Positions 25,579 to 33,180 of a stretch of DNA of 64,000 nucleotides are shown here, piece after piece. The notes beneath the pieces were generated by a model, which saw only the letters and a list, made by a program, of their open reading frames with translations, had not been told where the DNA came from and ran no database searches. The position numbers were made by a program, and so were the translations under genes. Source of the DNA: Paenibacillus sp. H1-7. GTDB lineage: Bacteria > Bacillota > Bacilli > Paenibacillales > NBRC-103111. The stretch is from assembly GCF_022354825.1 (NCBI RefSeq), contig NZ_CP031168.1:2605501-2669500 (forward strand). Direction: 5' to 3'. The number at the start of each line of letters is the position of its first letter. Within the stretch, counting starts at the first letter, position 1.

Positions 25579-27193
25579 AGTGATGCTTGTGGATGATGAA
25601 ATCAATATTATCCGGAATTTGCAAAAAGTCATTTCTTGGGAAGCCATGCAGTTGGAGCTCGTAGGGATGGCTTCGAATGGTTCTATGGCTCTGGAGCTGG
25701 CGCAAGAGCATAATCCGGACCTGATTCTGTCCGATATCCGCATGCCGGTGATGGACGGCATTACGATGCTGCAGCGGCTAAGGGAGCAGGGCTTCCAAGG
25801 AGAGGTCATTATGCTGACCGGCTTCCAGGAGTTCGATTATGCGCGGTCCGCCATCAAGTACGGCGCGAAGGATTATATCGTCAAGCCGATTGATTACGAC
25901 GAGCTGCAGCAGGTGATCGAACGGCTGTCCGGGGAGCTGAGAAGCAAGTTCGCCGGCAGGGAAAGAGACAGCAACCGGTGGAAGCAGCTGTCGGGCATCG
26001 CATACGAGAAGGTGCTTCTCGACGCGCTTATGAATTGTCCTGCGGGGATAAGCCGTCAACTTCTCGATGTAGGTTCCATAAAATGGAACAATACGAGGTT
26101 TATATTGTATGTAATCGATCTGGATGATTATTCACAGCTTACCGTCCAGGATGAGCGGGAGCGGAGGCTGATGCATTTTGCCGTTCGCAATGTGCTGCAG
26201 GAGGTGCTGCTCGACGATTGTCCCGATTACTCGGTTCTGCAAATGAGAGAAGGAGAATGGTGTCTGCTCGCAGCAGAAGAACGATCGCTGGGCAAGCCGT
26301 CCGGTCAGCTTAGGCATTGGGCGGAACGGATGCAGCAGGCCGTGGAACGCTACACCCGGCTCTCGGTCAGTATAGGCGTATATCCGGCATTGTTGTCACT
26401 GGAGGAGCTCTCGGGTGCTTACCGGAGCGCCAAACAAGCCATGCGGTTATCGTTGCAGGCGAAGTATATCGAAATTTTCGGAGAACGGGCCGAAGCCGTT
26501 CATTCGGTAAGCTCCTTTTGGACTATGGCCGACGGTCTCGTTGCGGCTTTGCTGCAGGGAGATCAGGAGAAGGCGCACGAGCTGCTTGAGCGGCTCTTGA
26601 GAGAGCTGGCGGAGCCGTCGTCCTTGCAGGCGGAGCCGATGCTCCATTTTCTAAGCATCCATTTGCTGCGGGAAATGAGAAGCGTCGGCATCCTGACGGC
26701 CGAGCAGGAGCAGACGCTCTGGCTCGAGCTGAACGGGAGTCGTCACATCAAGCTGCTGGTGCAGACGATCTACCGCATCGCCTCCGAATGCGCGAACGGA
26801 TCCGCAGGGAACAGCCGCAAATCCATTGAGCTGCTGATGGCTTGCGCCAAAGACTATATTCACCGCAATGTTACCCGCGACTTGGGAGTGGAGGAGCTCG
26901 CATGTCATCTTGGAATCAGCACGAGCTATTTCAGCCAGCTGTTCAAGCAGCATTTCGAAGAAACCTTCGTCGAGTATGTGACGCGGCAGCGGATAGAGCT
27001 TGCCAAGACGCTTCTCTCGTCGAGCGGCAAAAGCGTAACGCAAATCGGCAAGCTGGTCGGCTATGCGGAACGGCGCTATTTCACCAAAGTGTTTCATAAG
27101 CATGAGGGCATGAGTCCCTCGGAATATCGGGAGTACCTTTCACAGCCGAGTTCCTGTCCAAGTGATTCCAGTCCGTTGAATTCTAGCCGGTAA
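25568..27193 (+). CDS. AraC-type response regulator, YesN type
   Basis: Two-component regulator of 541 residues. The receiver domain has KVMLVDDE at the start and the phospho-acceptor Asp near 56 in LILSDIRMPVMDG, with Lys in DYIVKP. A long middle region of about 270 residues follows. The C-terminal AraC domain has two helix-turn-helix motifs (LGVEELACHLGISTSYFSQL and SVTQIGKLVGYAERRYF). It overlaps the kinase by 11 bases; a GTG at 25559 is an alternative start. It is expected to activate the ABC operon at 20543. Confidence 0.93.
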   Translation: MKLKVMLVDDEINIIRNLQKVISWEAMQLELVGMASNGSMALELAQEHNPDLILSDIRMPVMDGITMLQRLREQGFQGEVIMLTGFQEFDYARSAIKYGAKDYIVKPIDYDELQQVIERLSGELRSKFAGRERDSNRWKQLSGIAYEKVLLDALMNCPAGISRQLLDVGSIKWNNTRFILYVIDLDDYSQLTVQDERERRLMHFAVRNVLQEVLLDDCPDYSVLQMREGEWCLLAAEERSLGKPSGQLRHWAERMQQAVERYTRLSVSIGVYPALLSLEELSGAYRSAKQAMRLSLQAKYIEIFGERAEAVHSVSSFWTMADGLVAALLQGDQEKAHELLERLLRELAEPSSLQAEPMLHFLSIHLLREMRSVGILTAEQEQTLWLELNGSRHIKLLVQTIYRIASECANGSAGNSRKSIELLMACAKDYIHRNVTRDLGVEELACHLGISTSYFSQLFKQHFEETFVEYVTRQRIELAKTLLSSSGKSVTQIGKLVGYAERRYFTKVFHKHEGMSPSEYREYLSQPSSCPSDSSPLNSSR

Positions 27194-27218
27194 ACCTGAG
27201 GATGGAAGGTGAAAAAGG

Positions 27219-28826
27219 ATGATGGCGGATCACTATTGGACCTTAAAGCGGAAAATCGGCCAGATGGTCATGTGCGGCTTCCATGGAACGGAGCCGTCGG
27301 ATGATATCGCCCGGTTGATTCGCGACGAGCATATCGGCGGCGTTATTTATTTCCGCCGCAATTTACGGGATGCTGCCCAAGCGCGGAGGCTGTCTACGCA
27401 ATTGCAGCAGCTTGCAGGCGGGAAGGTGCAGCTGCTCATAGCCATCGATCAAGAGGGAGGCATGGTGAACCGGATTGACAACGGTGTCACGATCATGCCG
27501 GGAGCGATGGCTCTGGGCGCGGCGCGTAACGCCGCCTTCGCCCGGCAGACGGCATGTGCGGCTGGTGAGGAGCTGAAGCGCCTCGGCATCAACATGAACT
27601 TTGCCCCTTGCCTCGATGTTAACAATAACCCGGCCAATCCGGTGATCGGAGTACGATCTTACGGGGAAAACCCGCAGCTTGTAGGCGAGCTGGGTTCCGC
27701 CGCGGCGATGGGCTATCAGGAGGCGGGCGTGGCCGCGACGGTCAAGCATTTCCCTGGCCATGGCGACACCGGCGAGGATTCGCATCTCGCGCTGCCCTTG
27801 GTACCGCATGGCCGCGAGCGGCTGGAGCGAGTGGAGCTCGCTCCATTCCGGCAGGCGATTGCGGCCGGCGTCGACGCGATCATGACGGCTCACGTCATGT
27901 TTCCGGCCTTCGAGCCGGAGCGCGTGCCGTGCACGCTGTCGGGCAAGGTCTTAACCGAGCTGCTGCGCAGGCAGCTCGGGTTCACCGGCGTCGTCGTCAC
28001 CGACTGCCTGGAAATGGGCGCGATCGCCGATCACTTCGGCGTCGCGGAAGGCGCGGTGCGCGCCGTCGAGGCCGGGGCTGACCTCATTCTGGTCAGCCAT
28101 CGCATCGAGCGGCAGCAAGCCGCGCTAGCCGCCCTGCTCCGTGCCGTGGAGCAGGGGCGCATCCCCGAGCGGCGGATCGACGAATCCGTGACACGGATTC
28201 TGGCGATGAAGCGCCGCAGGGGGTTGTTGGGCGGGGGCGGTGTGCCTGCCGCCAGTGATGTGCCAGCCGCAGAAGCTGCGCTGCGGCTTGCGGAGACAGT
28301 CAGCGAGCGGAGCGTCACGCTGGTGAAAGAGGCCGGGCGGCTGCCGCTCGACGCGGGCAAGCCGGTCTTCGTCGTCTGGCCGGAGGTTCGCGTCGGCACC
28401 GAGGTCGATGAAGTGATACCGCAGACGGAAACATTGAGCTTCTGGCTGCAGCGGCTCGGATATACCGTTCGTGAGGAACGGATCGGCGTCAACACGATGA
28501 AATGGGAAGCCGACTATTTATTGCAGGAAAGCTTGGGTTACGAGCAGGTGGTTGTATTGACATACAACGCTGAAGCTTCGCCTCAGCAGGTTCGGCTTGT
28601 CAAGAAGCTTGAAGCCCGCGGCATTTCCTTGATTGTCGCCTCCGTGCGGATTCCTTACGATCTGAATGCTTTTCCCCATATCGGGACGTACATTGCCTGT
28701 TACGAGAATCGGCCTTCCGCTATGAGGGCGCTGGCTTCCGTGCTGGCTGGGCGGATTCAAGCGGTCGGCAAGCTGCCTGTTACGATACGACCCGCCTATC
28801 CGTATGGATGGTCGTGGAACGGTTGA
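27219..28826 (+). CDS. Glycoside hydrolase family 3, NagZ-like beta-N-acetylhexosaminidase
   Basis: Cytoplasmic enzyme of 535 residues without signal peptide. The NagZ signature KHFPGHGDTGEDSH (about 176-189) holds the His/Asp dyad that serves as acid/base in NagZ-type GH3 enzymes. The nucleophile Asp is near 262 in VVVTDCLEMGAI. A second alpha/beta domain of about 200 residues follows the barrel, as in Bacillales NagZ. It removes terminal GlcNAc from muropeptides or chito-oligosaccharides in the known family. As the last gene of the sugar ABC and two-component unit it probably hydrolyses the imported sugar. The middle third is markedly GC-rich. The start has AAAAAGG and two tandem ATG codons. 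Confidence 0.9.
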   Translation: MMADHYWTLKRKIGQMVMCGFHGTEPSDDIARLIRDEHIGGVIYFRRNLRDAAQARRLSTQLQQLAGGKVQLLIAIDQEGGMVNRIDNGVTIMPGAMALGAARNAAFARQTACAAGEELKRLGINMNFAPCLDVNNNPANPVIGVRSYGENPQLVGELGSAAAMGYQEAGVAATVKHFPGHGDTGEDSHLALPLVPHGRERLERVELAPFRQAIAAGVDAIMTAHVMFPAFEPERVPCTLSGKVLTELLRRQLGFTGVVVTDCLEMGAIADHFGVAEGAVRAVEAGADLILVSHRIERQQAALAALLRAVEQGRIPERRIDESVTRILAMKRRRGLLGGGGVPAASDVPAAEAALRLAETVSERSVTLVKEAGRLPLDAGKPVFVVWPEVRVGTEVDEVIPQTETLSFWLQRLGYTVREERIGVNTMKWEADYLLQESLGYEQVVVLTYNAEASPQQVRLVKKLEARGISLIVASVRIPYDLNAFPHIGTYIACYENRPSAMRALASVLAGRIQAVGKLPVTIRPAYPYGWSWNG

Positions 28827-28896
28827 GCGGCAAGGACCGCCTTTGTTGGCGGCAATAGCTTTGCCGAGAAAACCAATGAATGTAAAGCTGCTGCTG

Positions 28897-28923
28897 GGTA
28901 TCCCGGTGGGATACCTCCTTTTA
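28897..28923 (+). terminator. Terminator after the GH3 gene
   Basis: Perfect stem GGTATCCC/GGGATACC with a 3-base loop, then TCCTTTTAT, 70 bases after the stop. Confidence 0.7.
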
Positions 28924-29040
28924 TCCGCTGTTGTTTTCGGGAACTTATCCGTCCGTGCGATAACTTCCGGTGAGAACAAAGGCGGGCGCTATCGCTCCTC
29001 CAAGAGATACACCACCTTCTCACCAAGCTTTCAATAACCT

Positions 29041-29099
29041 GGCTTTCTCGACAAGACAGTGGCCGCCTTCTGGCGGCCCTTCAGATTGTTGACAAAGCC
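29041..29099. repeat. Short palindromic repeat, copy 1
   Basis: Nested palindrome: outer arms GGCTTTCTCGACAA and TTGTTGACAAAGCC, inner stem GGCCGCC TTCT GGCGGCC. Two diverged copies follow at 29492 and 29718. The outer arms resemble the ends of small transposon-derived elements, but no transposase is present. Confidence 0.7.
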
Positions 29100-29162
29100 C
29101 CATGGATTAAAGGGTTTAACTGTTAGAACTCCAGAGCGTGCCTTCTTATGAGCAATGTTGTT

Positions 29163-29346
29163 TCGGACATCAGATCCGTTATTTTACCAAAAATGCCTCT
29201 ATTTGCAGGGTGATCGGACCGTAGTTCCGATATTTCGCCAAAAACCACTGTTTTCGCATGCAAAATTTGCAAATAGCGGCCTCTGTGTCCGATCACACTG
29301 CAAAAGAAGCCTCATTCCAAGGAATAGCGGAACCTCTGTCCGATAG
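29163..29346. repeat. Four-half-site palindromic element, copy A
   Basis: Two direct half-sites (TCGGACATCAGATCCGTTAT near 29163 and ATCGGACCGTAGTTCCGATA near 29213) are followed by two in inverse orientation (AATAGCGGCCTCTGTGTCCG near 29272 and AATAGCGGAACCTCTGTCCG near 29322). A second copy with the same order lies at 58928-59113. Confidence 0.8.
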
Positions 29347-29491
29347 ACCGCCACCAGCCACCATGCCCTAAGCTCTCTCCATAATCATACGCAAATGGAT
29401 CCCAGGACAACTATTTACTATGTAATAATGTGAGGTCGCAGTTGGATATGCCATCGGGCCTGATACCTTGCAGCAGCTTCAACAATCCTAT

Positions 29492-29550
29492 AGGCTTCTC
29501 GACAAGCAAAGGCCGCCTTCCGGTTGCCCTTGGAGTTTGTTCAGAAACTT
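29492..29550. repeat. Short palindromic repeat, copy 2
   Basis: Shares GGCTTCTCGACAAGC and GGCCGCCTTC with copy 1, but the inner right arm is damaged (GGTTGCCCTT). It ends in GTTTGTTCAGAAACTT. Confidence 0.6.
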
Positions 29551-29717
29551 ATCAAAACTGAAATTTTGTTGCATACCCCGATGCAGTATGCCTCTCCAGC
29601 CGCTGTTGAAACCCGTGAATCTGTTTAGCGAAAGTGGTATTTTTACAGGCTCAATGGCGGACTTACACTCCTCCGAGCTATACCCAACCTACCTATTACA
29701 AAAATCTCAATGAAATA

Positions 29718-29768
29718 AGGCTTCTCTACAACCCAAGGGCCGCCTTCTGGCGGCCCTTGATCGCTTTG
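29718..29768. repeat. Short palindromic repeat, copy 3, with perfect inner stem
   Basis: GGCTTCTCTACAAC followed by the perfect palindrome AAGGGCCGCC TTCT GGCGGCCCTT. It lies immediately upstream of the coaX -10 element, so it could also terminate or insulate transcription. Confidence 0.65.
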
Positions 29769-29770
29769 TA

Positions 29771-29776
29771 TATAAT
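29771..29776 (+). promoter_or_regulatory. -10 element upstream of coaX
   Basis: Perfect TATAAT 50 bases before the coaX start. The -35 position falls inside the palindromic repeat and matches poorly. Confidence 0.45.
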
Positions 29777-29826
29777 AGAGAGGCAATGGAAATAGCCGGA
29801 TACGCCCCCTAAGGAGAATCGAATAG

Positions 29827-30600
29827 ATGCCAGCCGTCATTTTAGTTATAGATGTAGGTAACACCAATACGAAGATTGCCGTCTACAACGGAAAGCATAT
29901 GGACTATTTCTGGAGAGTGACAACCCAGCGGGGCATGACGCCGGAGGAATTCTGGATCGTGCTTCATCAGCTGTTTCTGCAAAGCCGCTTTGCATACGAA
30001 ACGCTGCAAGGAGTCATAGTGAGCTCCGTCGTGCCTCCGGTCATGTCGGCGATCCGCGAAGCGTGCCGCAGCCACCTCGGGATGCAGGTGATGGAGTTCG
30101 GCCCCGGCCTCCGGACCGGGCTGACCATCAAGACCGATCATCCGGCGCAGGTCGGCTCCGACCGGATAGCTCTGGCTATTGCGGCGCTGCAGCTCTACGG
30201 CCCGCCAGTTATCGTCATAGGGCTCGGCACGGCAACGACGGTCAATGTAGTCGATGACCGGAGCCAGTTTATCGGCGGAGCCATACTGCCCGGCGGATTC
30301 ATCTCTGCCGAAGCGCTGTACCAGCAAACGGCACAGCTGCCGACCGTCAATATCACGAGCCCTTTAAGAAAGCTTACACATGATACGGCGTCCAGCATGA
30401 CCTATGGCATTGTGAACGGAATAGCCGGACAGGTAGACGGGATCGTCGACCGCATCCAGGAAGAAATGCACCTTCCGTTCACGGTTATCGCGTCCGGCGG
30501 ACTTGCGGAGCTGATTTCTCCGGAGTCCCGGACCATCCAGCATACCCATCCCGATCTCGTACTGGAAGGCTTGCGGATTACTTGGGAGCTAAACCAATGA
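29827..30600 (+). CDS. coaX: Type III pantothenate kinase
   Basis: Phosphorylates pantothenate in the first committed step of coenzyme A synthesis, in the cytoplasm, without strong feedback inhibition by CoA. The 257-residue length is typical. ASKHA-fold motifs are seen: VIDVGNTNTKIAV with the P-loop Asp near 9, GSDRIALAIAA (usually GADRI), GLGTATTVNVVD and GGAILPGGFISAEALYQ. AAGGAGA precedes the ATG. It stands alone between repeat regions, unlike B. subtilis coaX, which lies next to ftsH and hslO. The family assignment is firm although several motif residues vary. Confidence 0.9.
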   Translation: MPAVILVIDVGNTNTKIAVYNGKHMDYFWRVTTQRGMTPEEFWIVLHQLFLQSRFAYETLQGVIVSSVVPPVMSAIREACRSHLGMQVMEFGPGLRTGLTIKTDHPAQVGSDRIALAIAALQLYGPPVIVIGLGTATTVNVVDDRSQFIGGAILPGGFISAEALYQQTAQLPTVNITSPLRKLTHDTASSMTYGIVNGIAGQVDGIVDRIQEEMHLPFTVIASGGLAELISPESRTIQHTHPDLVLEGLRITWELNQ

Positions 30601-30601
30601 G

Positions 30602-30918
30602 AAAACCTCTATCGAGGCTTTTCAAGATGAGCGACCGTGTTCAATGGTAGGTTTTATCGCCAATAGGAAAGATCCTCTCTTCGCTTTATCACTTTGCCGA
30701 ACTTATGCTTTCCTATATGGTGAGCAAACCTCTATCGAGGCTTTTCAAGATGAGCGACCGCATTCAATGGTAGGTTTTATCGCCAATAGGAAAGATCTTC
30801 GCTTCGCTTTATCGGTTTACCGAACTTATGCTTTCCTATGTGGTGAGCAAACCTCTATCGAGGTCTTTCAAGATGAGCGACCGCGTTCAATGGTAGGTTT
30901 TATCGAGGCTTTCCAATG
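30602..30918. repeat. 123-bp tandem repeat, about 2.5 copies
   Basis: Units begin near 30602, 30725 and 30848 with AACCTCTATCGAGG and are nearly identical. Each opens with a mini-hairpin CCTC-TATC-GAGG flanked by AAAA and TTTT. Because 123 is divisible by three, one frame (30644-30919) stays open and would encode a 41-residue repeat with motifs MVGFIANRKD and GEQTSIE-FQDER. It lacks a ribosome site, so I do not call a gene. The array starts directly at the coaX stop codon. Confidence 0.85.
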
Positions 30919-30970
30919 AGCTTCGCTCCGATGACCTCGGAATCTTCTCAATTTTATTGTGGCAAAACGA

Positions 30971-31013
30971 AAGGCCGCCCGCTTCTTGAGTGAAGCGGAC
31001 GGCCTTATTTTTA
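30971..31013. terminator. Strong, probably bidirectional terminator
   Basis: Stem AAGGCCG-C-CCGCTTC / GAAGCGG-A-CGGCCTT with a 6-base loop, followed on the plus strand by ATTTTTAT and on the minus strand by TCGTTTTG. It separates the coaX repeats from the convergent gene that ends at 31022. Confidence 0.88.
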
Positions 31014-31021
31014 TGCAAACT

Positions 31022-31693
31022 TTATGGAATATGGACGGTTCTTATTTGCTCCATATGGAGAAAAACCGTTTCTCCTCCGGCAGCGACAAGCTCGACCATT
31101 CCGTTTCGGATCGATTTGAGCTGACCTATTGTGCGGGGATCGTCCCCCGAATCGAGCACAACGAGGCGGCCTTCCAGCTTTTTCAGCTGCTGATCGAACG
31201 TCCGCGCCAAGGTTAAGGAAAGCGGGCTTAGAGGGAAGCGTTCGAGCATCAACGCATACGGCGTAACATTCGGTTCGTACGGAATCATATATTTTAACTG
31301 CTGCATCGGAATGTAAACGACCTGATAGACAGGGGAGTAGAAGGCGAAGTAGTCGTTCATGACACTGGTTACATAGCCGTGGAGCGGCTGGCTGCCGGTA
31401 ATAACCATTTCGGTAAATACGCCTTTTGCATTCATTAACATTTTACGATATGAGATATCCTTCTCGTCGTCGAACAGCGGTTCTGTCAGCATGACGCCGC
31501 TATCCCCGGTTCTTTGATCGTCATCCAATACCAGCTGCCGCAAATGCAGCAGCGGGATGTATATATATTTCCGCCCGTTATTAAGTATGATCATGTCGTT
31601 GCCAAGATGGTCCAGATTTCCGCGGAGCGGAGCATTAATTCCGGAAATCGTAAGTATTACGTTTTGTCCTAGCAAATCGGTTAAAGCTGCCAT
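31022..31693 (-). CDS. DUF2642-like protein with three repeated beta-barrel modules
   Basis: Soluble protein of 223 residues. It appears to contain three copies of a roughly 65-residue module: hydrophobic beta strands, a central G-x-L or G-x-V turn, then YIP or FLHMEQI (for example NGRKYIYIPLLHLRQL, YQVVYIPMQQLKYM and ETVFLHMEQIRTV). This resembles the Sm-like DUF2642 repeats found in small Bacillales proteins, several of them spore-associated. The ribosome site AGAGGAGG is strong. Function unknown. It faces away from the cotH-type gene across a 290-base gap. Assignment to DUF2642 is by eye and should be taken as probable. Confidence 0.72.
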   Translation of the reverse strand: MAALTDLLGQNVILTISGINAPLRGNLDHLGNDMIILNNGRKYIYIPLLHLRQLVLDDDQRTGDSGVMLTEPLFDDEKDISYRKMLMNAKGVFTEMVITGSQPLHGYVTSVMNDYFAFYSPVYQVVYIPMQQLKYMIPYEPNVTPYALMLERFPLSPLSLTLARTFDQQLKKLEGRLVVLDSGDDPRTIGQLKSIRNGMVELVAAGGETVFLHMEQIRTVHIP

Positions 31694-31928
31694 ATCGCAC
31701 CTCCTCTACATTTGAAGTTTCCGACGGATTCCGGCTTTTATAGCAAACTGATACTCTATTAATATGTTCCCGGTCGTCCTTCGGACTGGTTGGCCAACTA
31801 GGATCAAGTTAATTTCCACTTCCAACTAGCAAAAATTAAGAGAGGCGGACGCTGAAATAGATCCCCGAGACACGGGCGGAAGCCGTGACGAGCGGCTATA
31901 CGAAGGCATAACGTAAAGTACTACAAAA
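31694..31928. other. Intergenic leader region upstream of the CotH-type gene
   Basis: No gene seen. The plus strand can form several hairpins (for example around GTCCTTCGGAC and CACGGGCGGAAGCCGTG) and ends in a terminator at 31929, just before the ribosome site of the next gene. This could be an attenuator-type leader. I did not match it to a known riboswitch class. Confidence 0.4.
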
Positions 31929-31956
31929 GTCTATCATCCGTTGATAGGCTTTTTGC
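31929..31956 (+). terminator. Terminator hairpin in the leader of the CotH-type gene
   Basis: GTCTATCA, loop TCCGT, TGATAGGC, then TTTTTG. It ends about 27 bases before the start codon at 31983, so it acts either on upstream transcription or as an attenuator. Confidence 0.75.
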
Positions 31957-31982
31957 TTTTCAAGGAAAGGCGGAAACATTCC

Positions 31983-33038
31983 ATGGATATTCGCACAATG
32001 CATATTTTGATCGGCGAAAAGGAGCTTTCGGAGCTGCAAAAAAATGTATGGAGCGATAAATTCGAACCGGCGCAACTCGTCAGCCAAGACAAAAAGGAAC
32101 CTGTCAAAATACGTATCCGCGGCGGACATACAAGGGAATATCCCAAAAAATCATACGAGATCGTGCGAAACGGAAAGACGTATCATTATAATGCCGAAAC
32201 CGACGATCCGTCCATGATCCGCAATGCGCTCTCTTTTCGTTTCTTCGAAATCATAGGTGTGCCTTGTCCCAAAACCCGGCATTGTCTTATGAAGATTAAC
32301 GGCAAAAGCCATGGCTTGTATTTGGAAATCGAAGGGGTAGACCGGATTTTTTTCCGCAAAAGAGGCATTGGCGTTCGTTCCTTAATGTACGCCTCCAACG
32401 ACTTGGCCGATTTCAGCCTGCTTCACCCTGATACAGGGCGGAGAAAAGCCTCCTTATTCCAGGGCTATACGTTAAAGATCGGCAATGAAGCCGACCGTAC
32501 CCATTGGAAATCGTTCATTTTAAAGCTCAATACGCTTAAAGGCCCCCGTTTGGGGCGATACTTGAAGCAACGATTGCATATTGACAACTATCTCCGGTGG
32601 CTGGCCGGCGCCGTTTTGACGGGCAACTATGACGGCTTTGAACAAAACTATGCGATATTCCGGCATAAACCGAGCAATAAATATTGGATCAGCCCTTGGG
32701 ATTACGAAGGCACCTGGGGGAGAAATTGCTACGGAAAGAAGGTCGACAGTGACCTGGTACGCGTGACCGGATACAACAAGCTGACCAAGATGCTCTTATC
32801 CTTCCCACCGATTCGCAAACGGTACAAGAAAATACTTCACGATTTACTGAACCGCCATTTTACACTTAAGAAAATAGAACCGATGGTGCAGGACATGTAT
32901 CAATCGATCGCCCCGCATATATACCGGGATACGACGCGGAAATGGTCATCCTCCGTCTTCGATGGAGAGCCTCAAATCATCCGGGATTATATTATTGAAC
33001 GGCGGAATATCGTTGCCGAAGAGCTGAAAAAGCTTTGA
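31983..33038 (+). CDS. cotH: CotH kinase-family protein
   Basis: Protein of 351 residues resembling spore coat protein CotH, a secretory-kinase-like fold that phosphorylates coat proteins such as CotB and CotG in B. subtilis. Visible features: KIRIRGGHTREYPKKSYEI (the Arg/Lys-rich opening), LYLEIEGVDRIFFRKR, and the D-rich active-site region YWISPWDYEGTWGRN. The family DxD-like pair can be placed in ISPWDYEGTWG. The ATG at 31983 is preferred since the frame upstream runs into a terminator hairpin; AAGGAAAGG is the likely ribosome site. No signal peptide, so it acts in the mother cell on the coat. Probably sporulation-controlled. Confidence 0.87.
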   Translation: MDIRTMHILIGEKELSELQKNVWSDKFEPAQLVSQDKKEPVKIRIRGGHTREYPKKSYEIVRNGKTYHYNAETDDPSMIRNALSFRFFEIIGVPCPKTRHCLMKINGKSHGLYLEIEGVDRIFFRKRGIGVRSLMYASNDLADFSLLHPDTGRRKASLFQGYTLKIGNEADRTHWKSFILKLNTLKGPRLGRYLKQRLHIDNYLRWLAGAVLTGNYDGFEQNYAIFRHKPSNKYWISPWDYEGTWGRNCYGKKVDSDLVRVTGYNKLTKMLLSFPPIRKRYKKILHDLLNRHFTLKKIEPMVQDMYQSIAPHIYRDTTRKWSSSVFDGEPQIIRDYIIERRNIVAEELKKL

Positions 33039-33083
33039 TACGTAAGCATCTGCGGTCGTTTTATGAAACGGCTCGGATGGTAT

Positions 33084-33100
33084 TCGACAAAGTTTGTCGA
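33084..33100. promoter_or_regulatory. Perfect 17-bp palindrome resembling paired Spo0A (0A) boxes
   Basis: TCGACAAAGTTTGTCGA is a perfect 8+1+8 palindrome. Read on the minus strand it continues as TTTGTCGAATA, which matches the 0A box core TGTCGAA; the plus-strand copy is TGTCGAT. It sits 16 bases upstream of the relA -35 element, where an activator or repressor could act. Confidence 0.55.
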
Positions 33101-33116
33101 TTCCAGTGCAAATAAG

Positions 33117-33146
33117 TTGACGTAAAGCATCATTCAAAGGCATAAT
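33117..33146 (+). promoter_or_regulatory. Probable SigA promoter of relA
   Basis: -35 TTGACG (33117-33122), 18-base spacer, -10 CATAAT (33141-33146), about 35 bases upstream of the start codon. Confidence 0.6.
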
Positions 33147-33180
33147 GAATTAAAATCGATTTAAGGGAATGGATAAACGA

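Larger units (their letters stand above)
28827..29826. other. Kilobase without a gene, filled with palindromic repeats
   Basis: No coding region is supported. It holds a hairpin at 28828-28866 (CGGCAA/TTGCCG around CCGCC/GGCGG), a terminator at 28897, three related short palindromes (29041, 29492, 29718) and a four-half-site palindromic element (29163-29346). Frames of 60-80 codons cross it but lack ribosome sites. The stretch 29350-29490 and the stretch 29551-29717 show nothing I can name. Confidence 0.7.

Noticed and set aside
27900..28350. GC-rich stretch in the GH3 gene (also 57700-58200 in rarA) as sign of transfer
   Set aside because: Both are inside intact conserved genes with typical flanks. 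Local codon bias is a simpler explanation.
28804..29037. Small ORF with one hydrophobic segment after the GH3 gene
   Set aside because: The hydrophobic part is encoded across a terminator hairpin (28897-28923) and there is no ribosome site.
29468..29713. 81-codon ORF in the repeat-rich gap
   Set aside because: Overlaps a palindromic repeat, has no ribosome site and looks like random sequence.
30602..30918. Tandem array considered as a CRISPR
   Set aside because: Units are 123 bp and nearly identical throughout, without unique spacers. No cas genes in the window.
30644..30919. 91-codon repeat-encoded ORF after coaX called as a gene
   Set aside because: Open only because the period is divisible by three. 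No ribosome site and no non-repeat sequence. Reported as a repeat.
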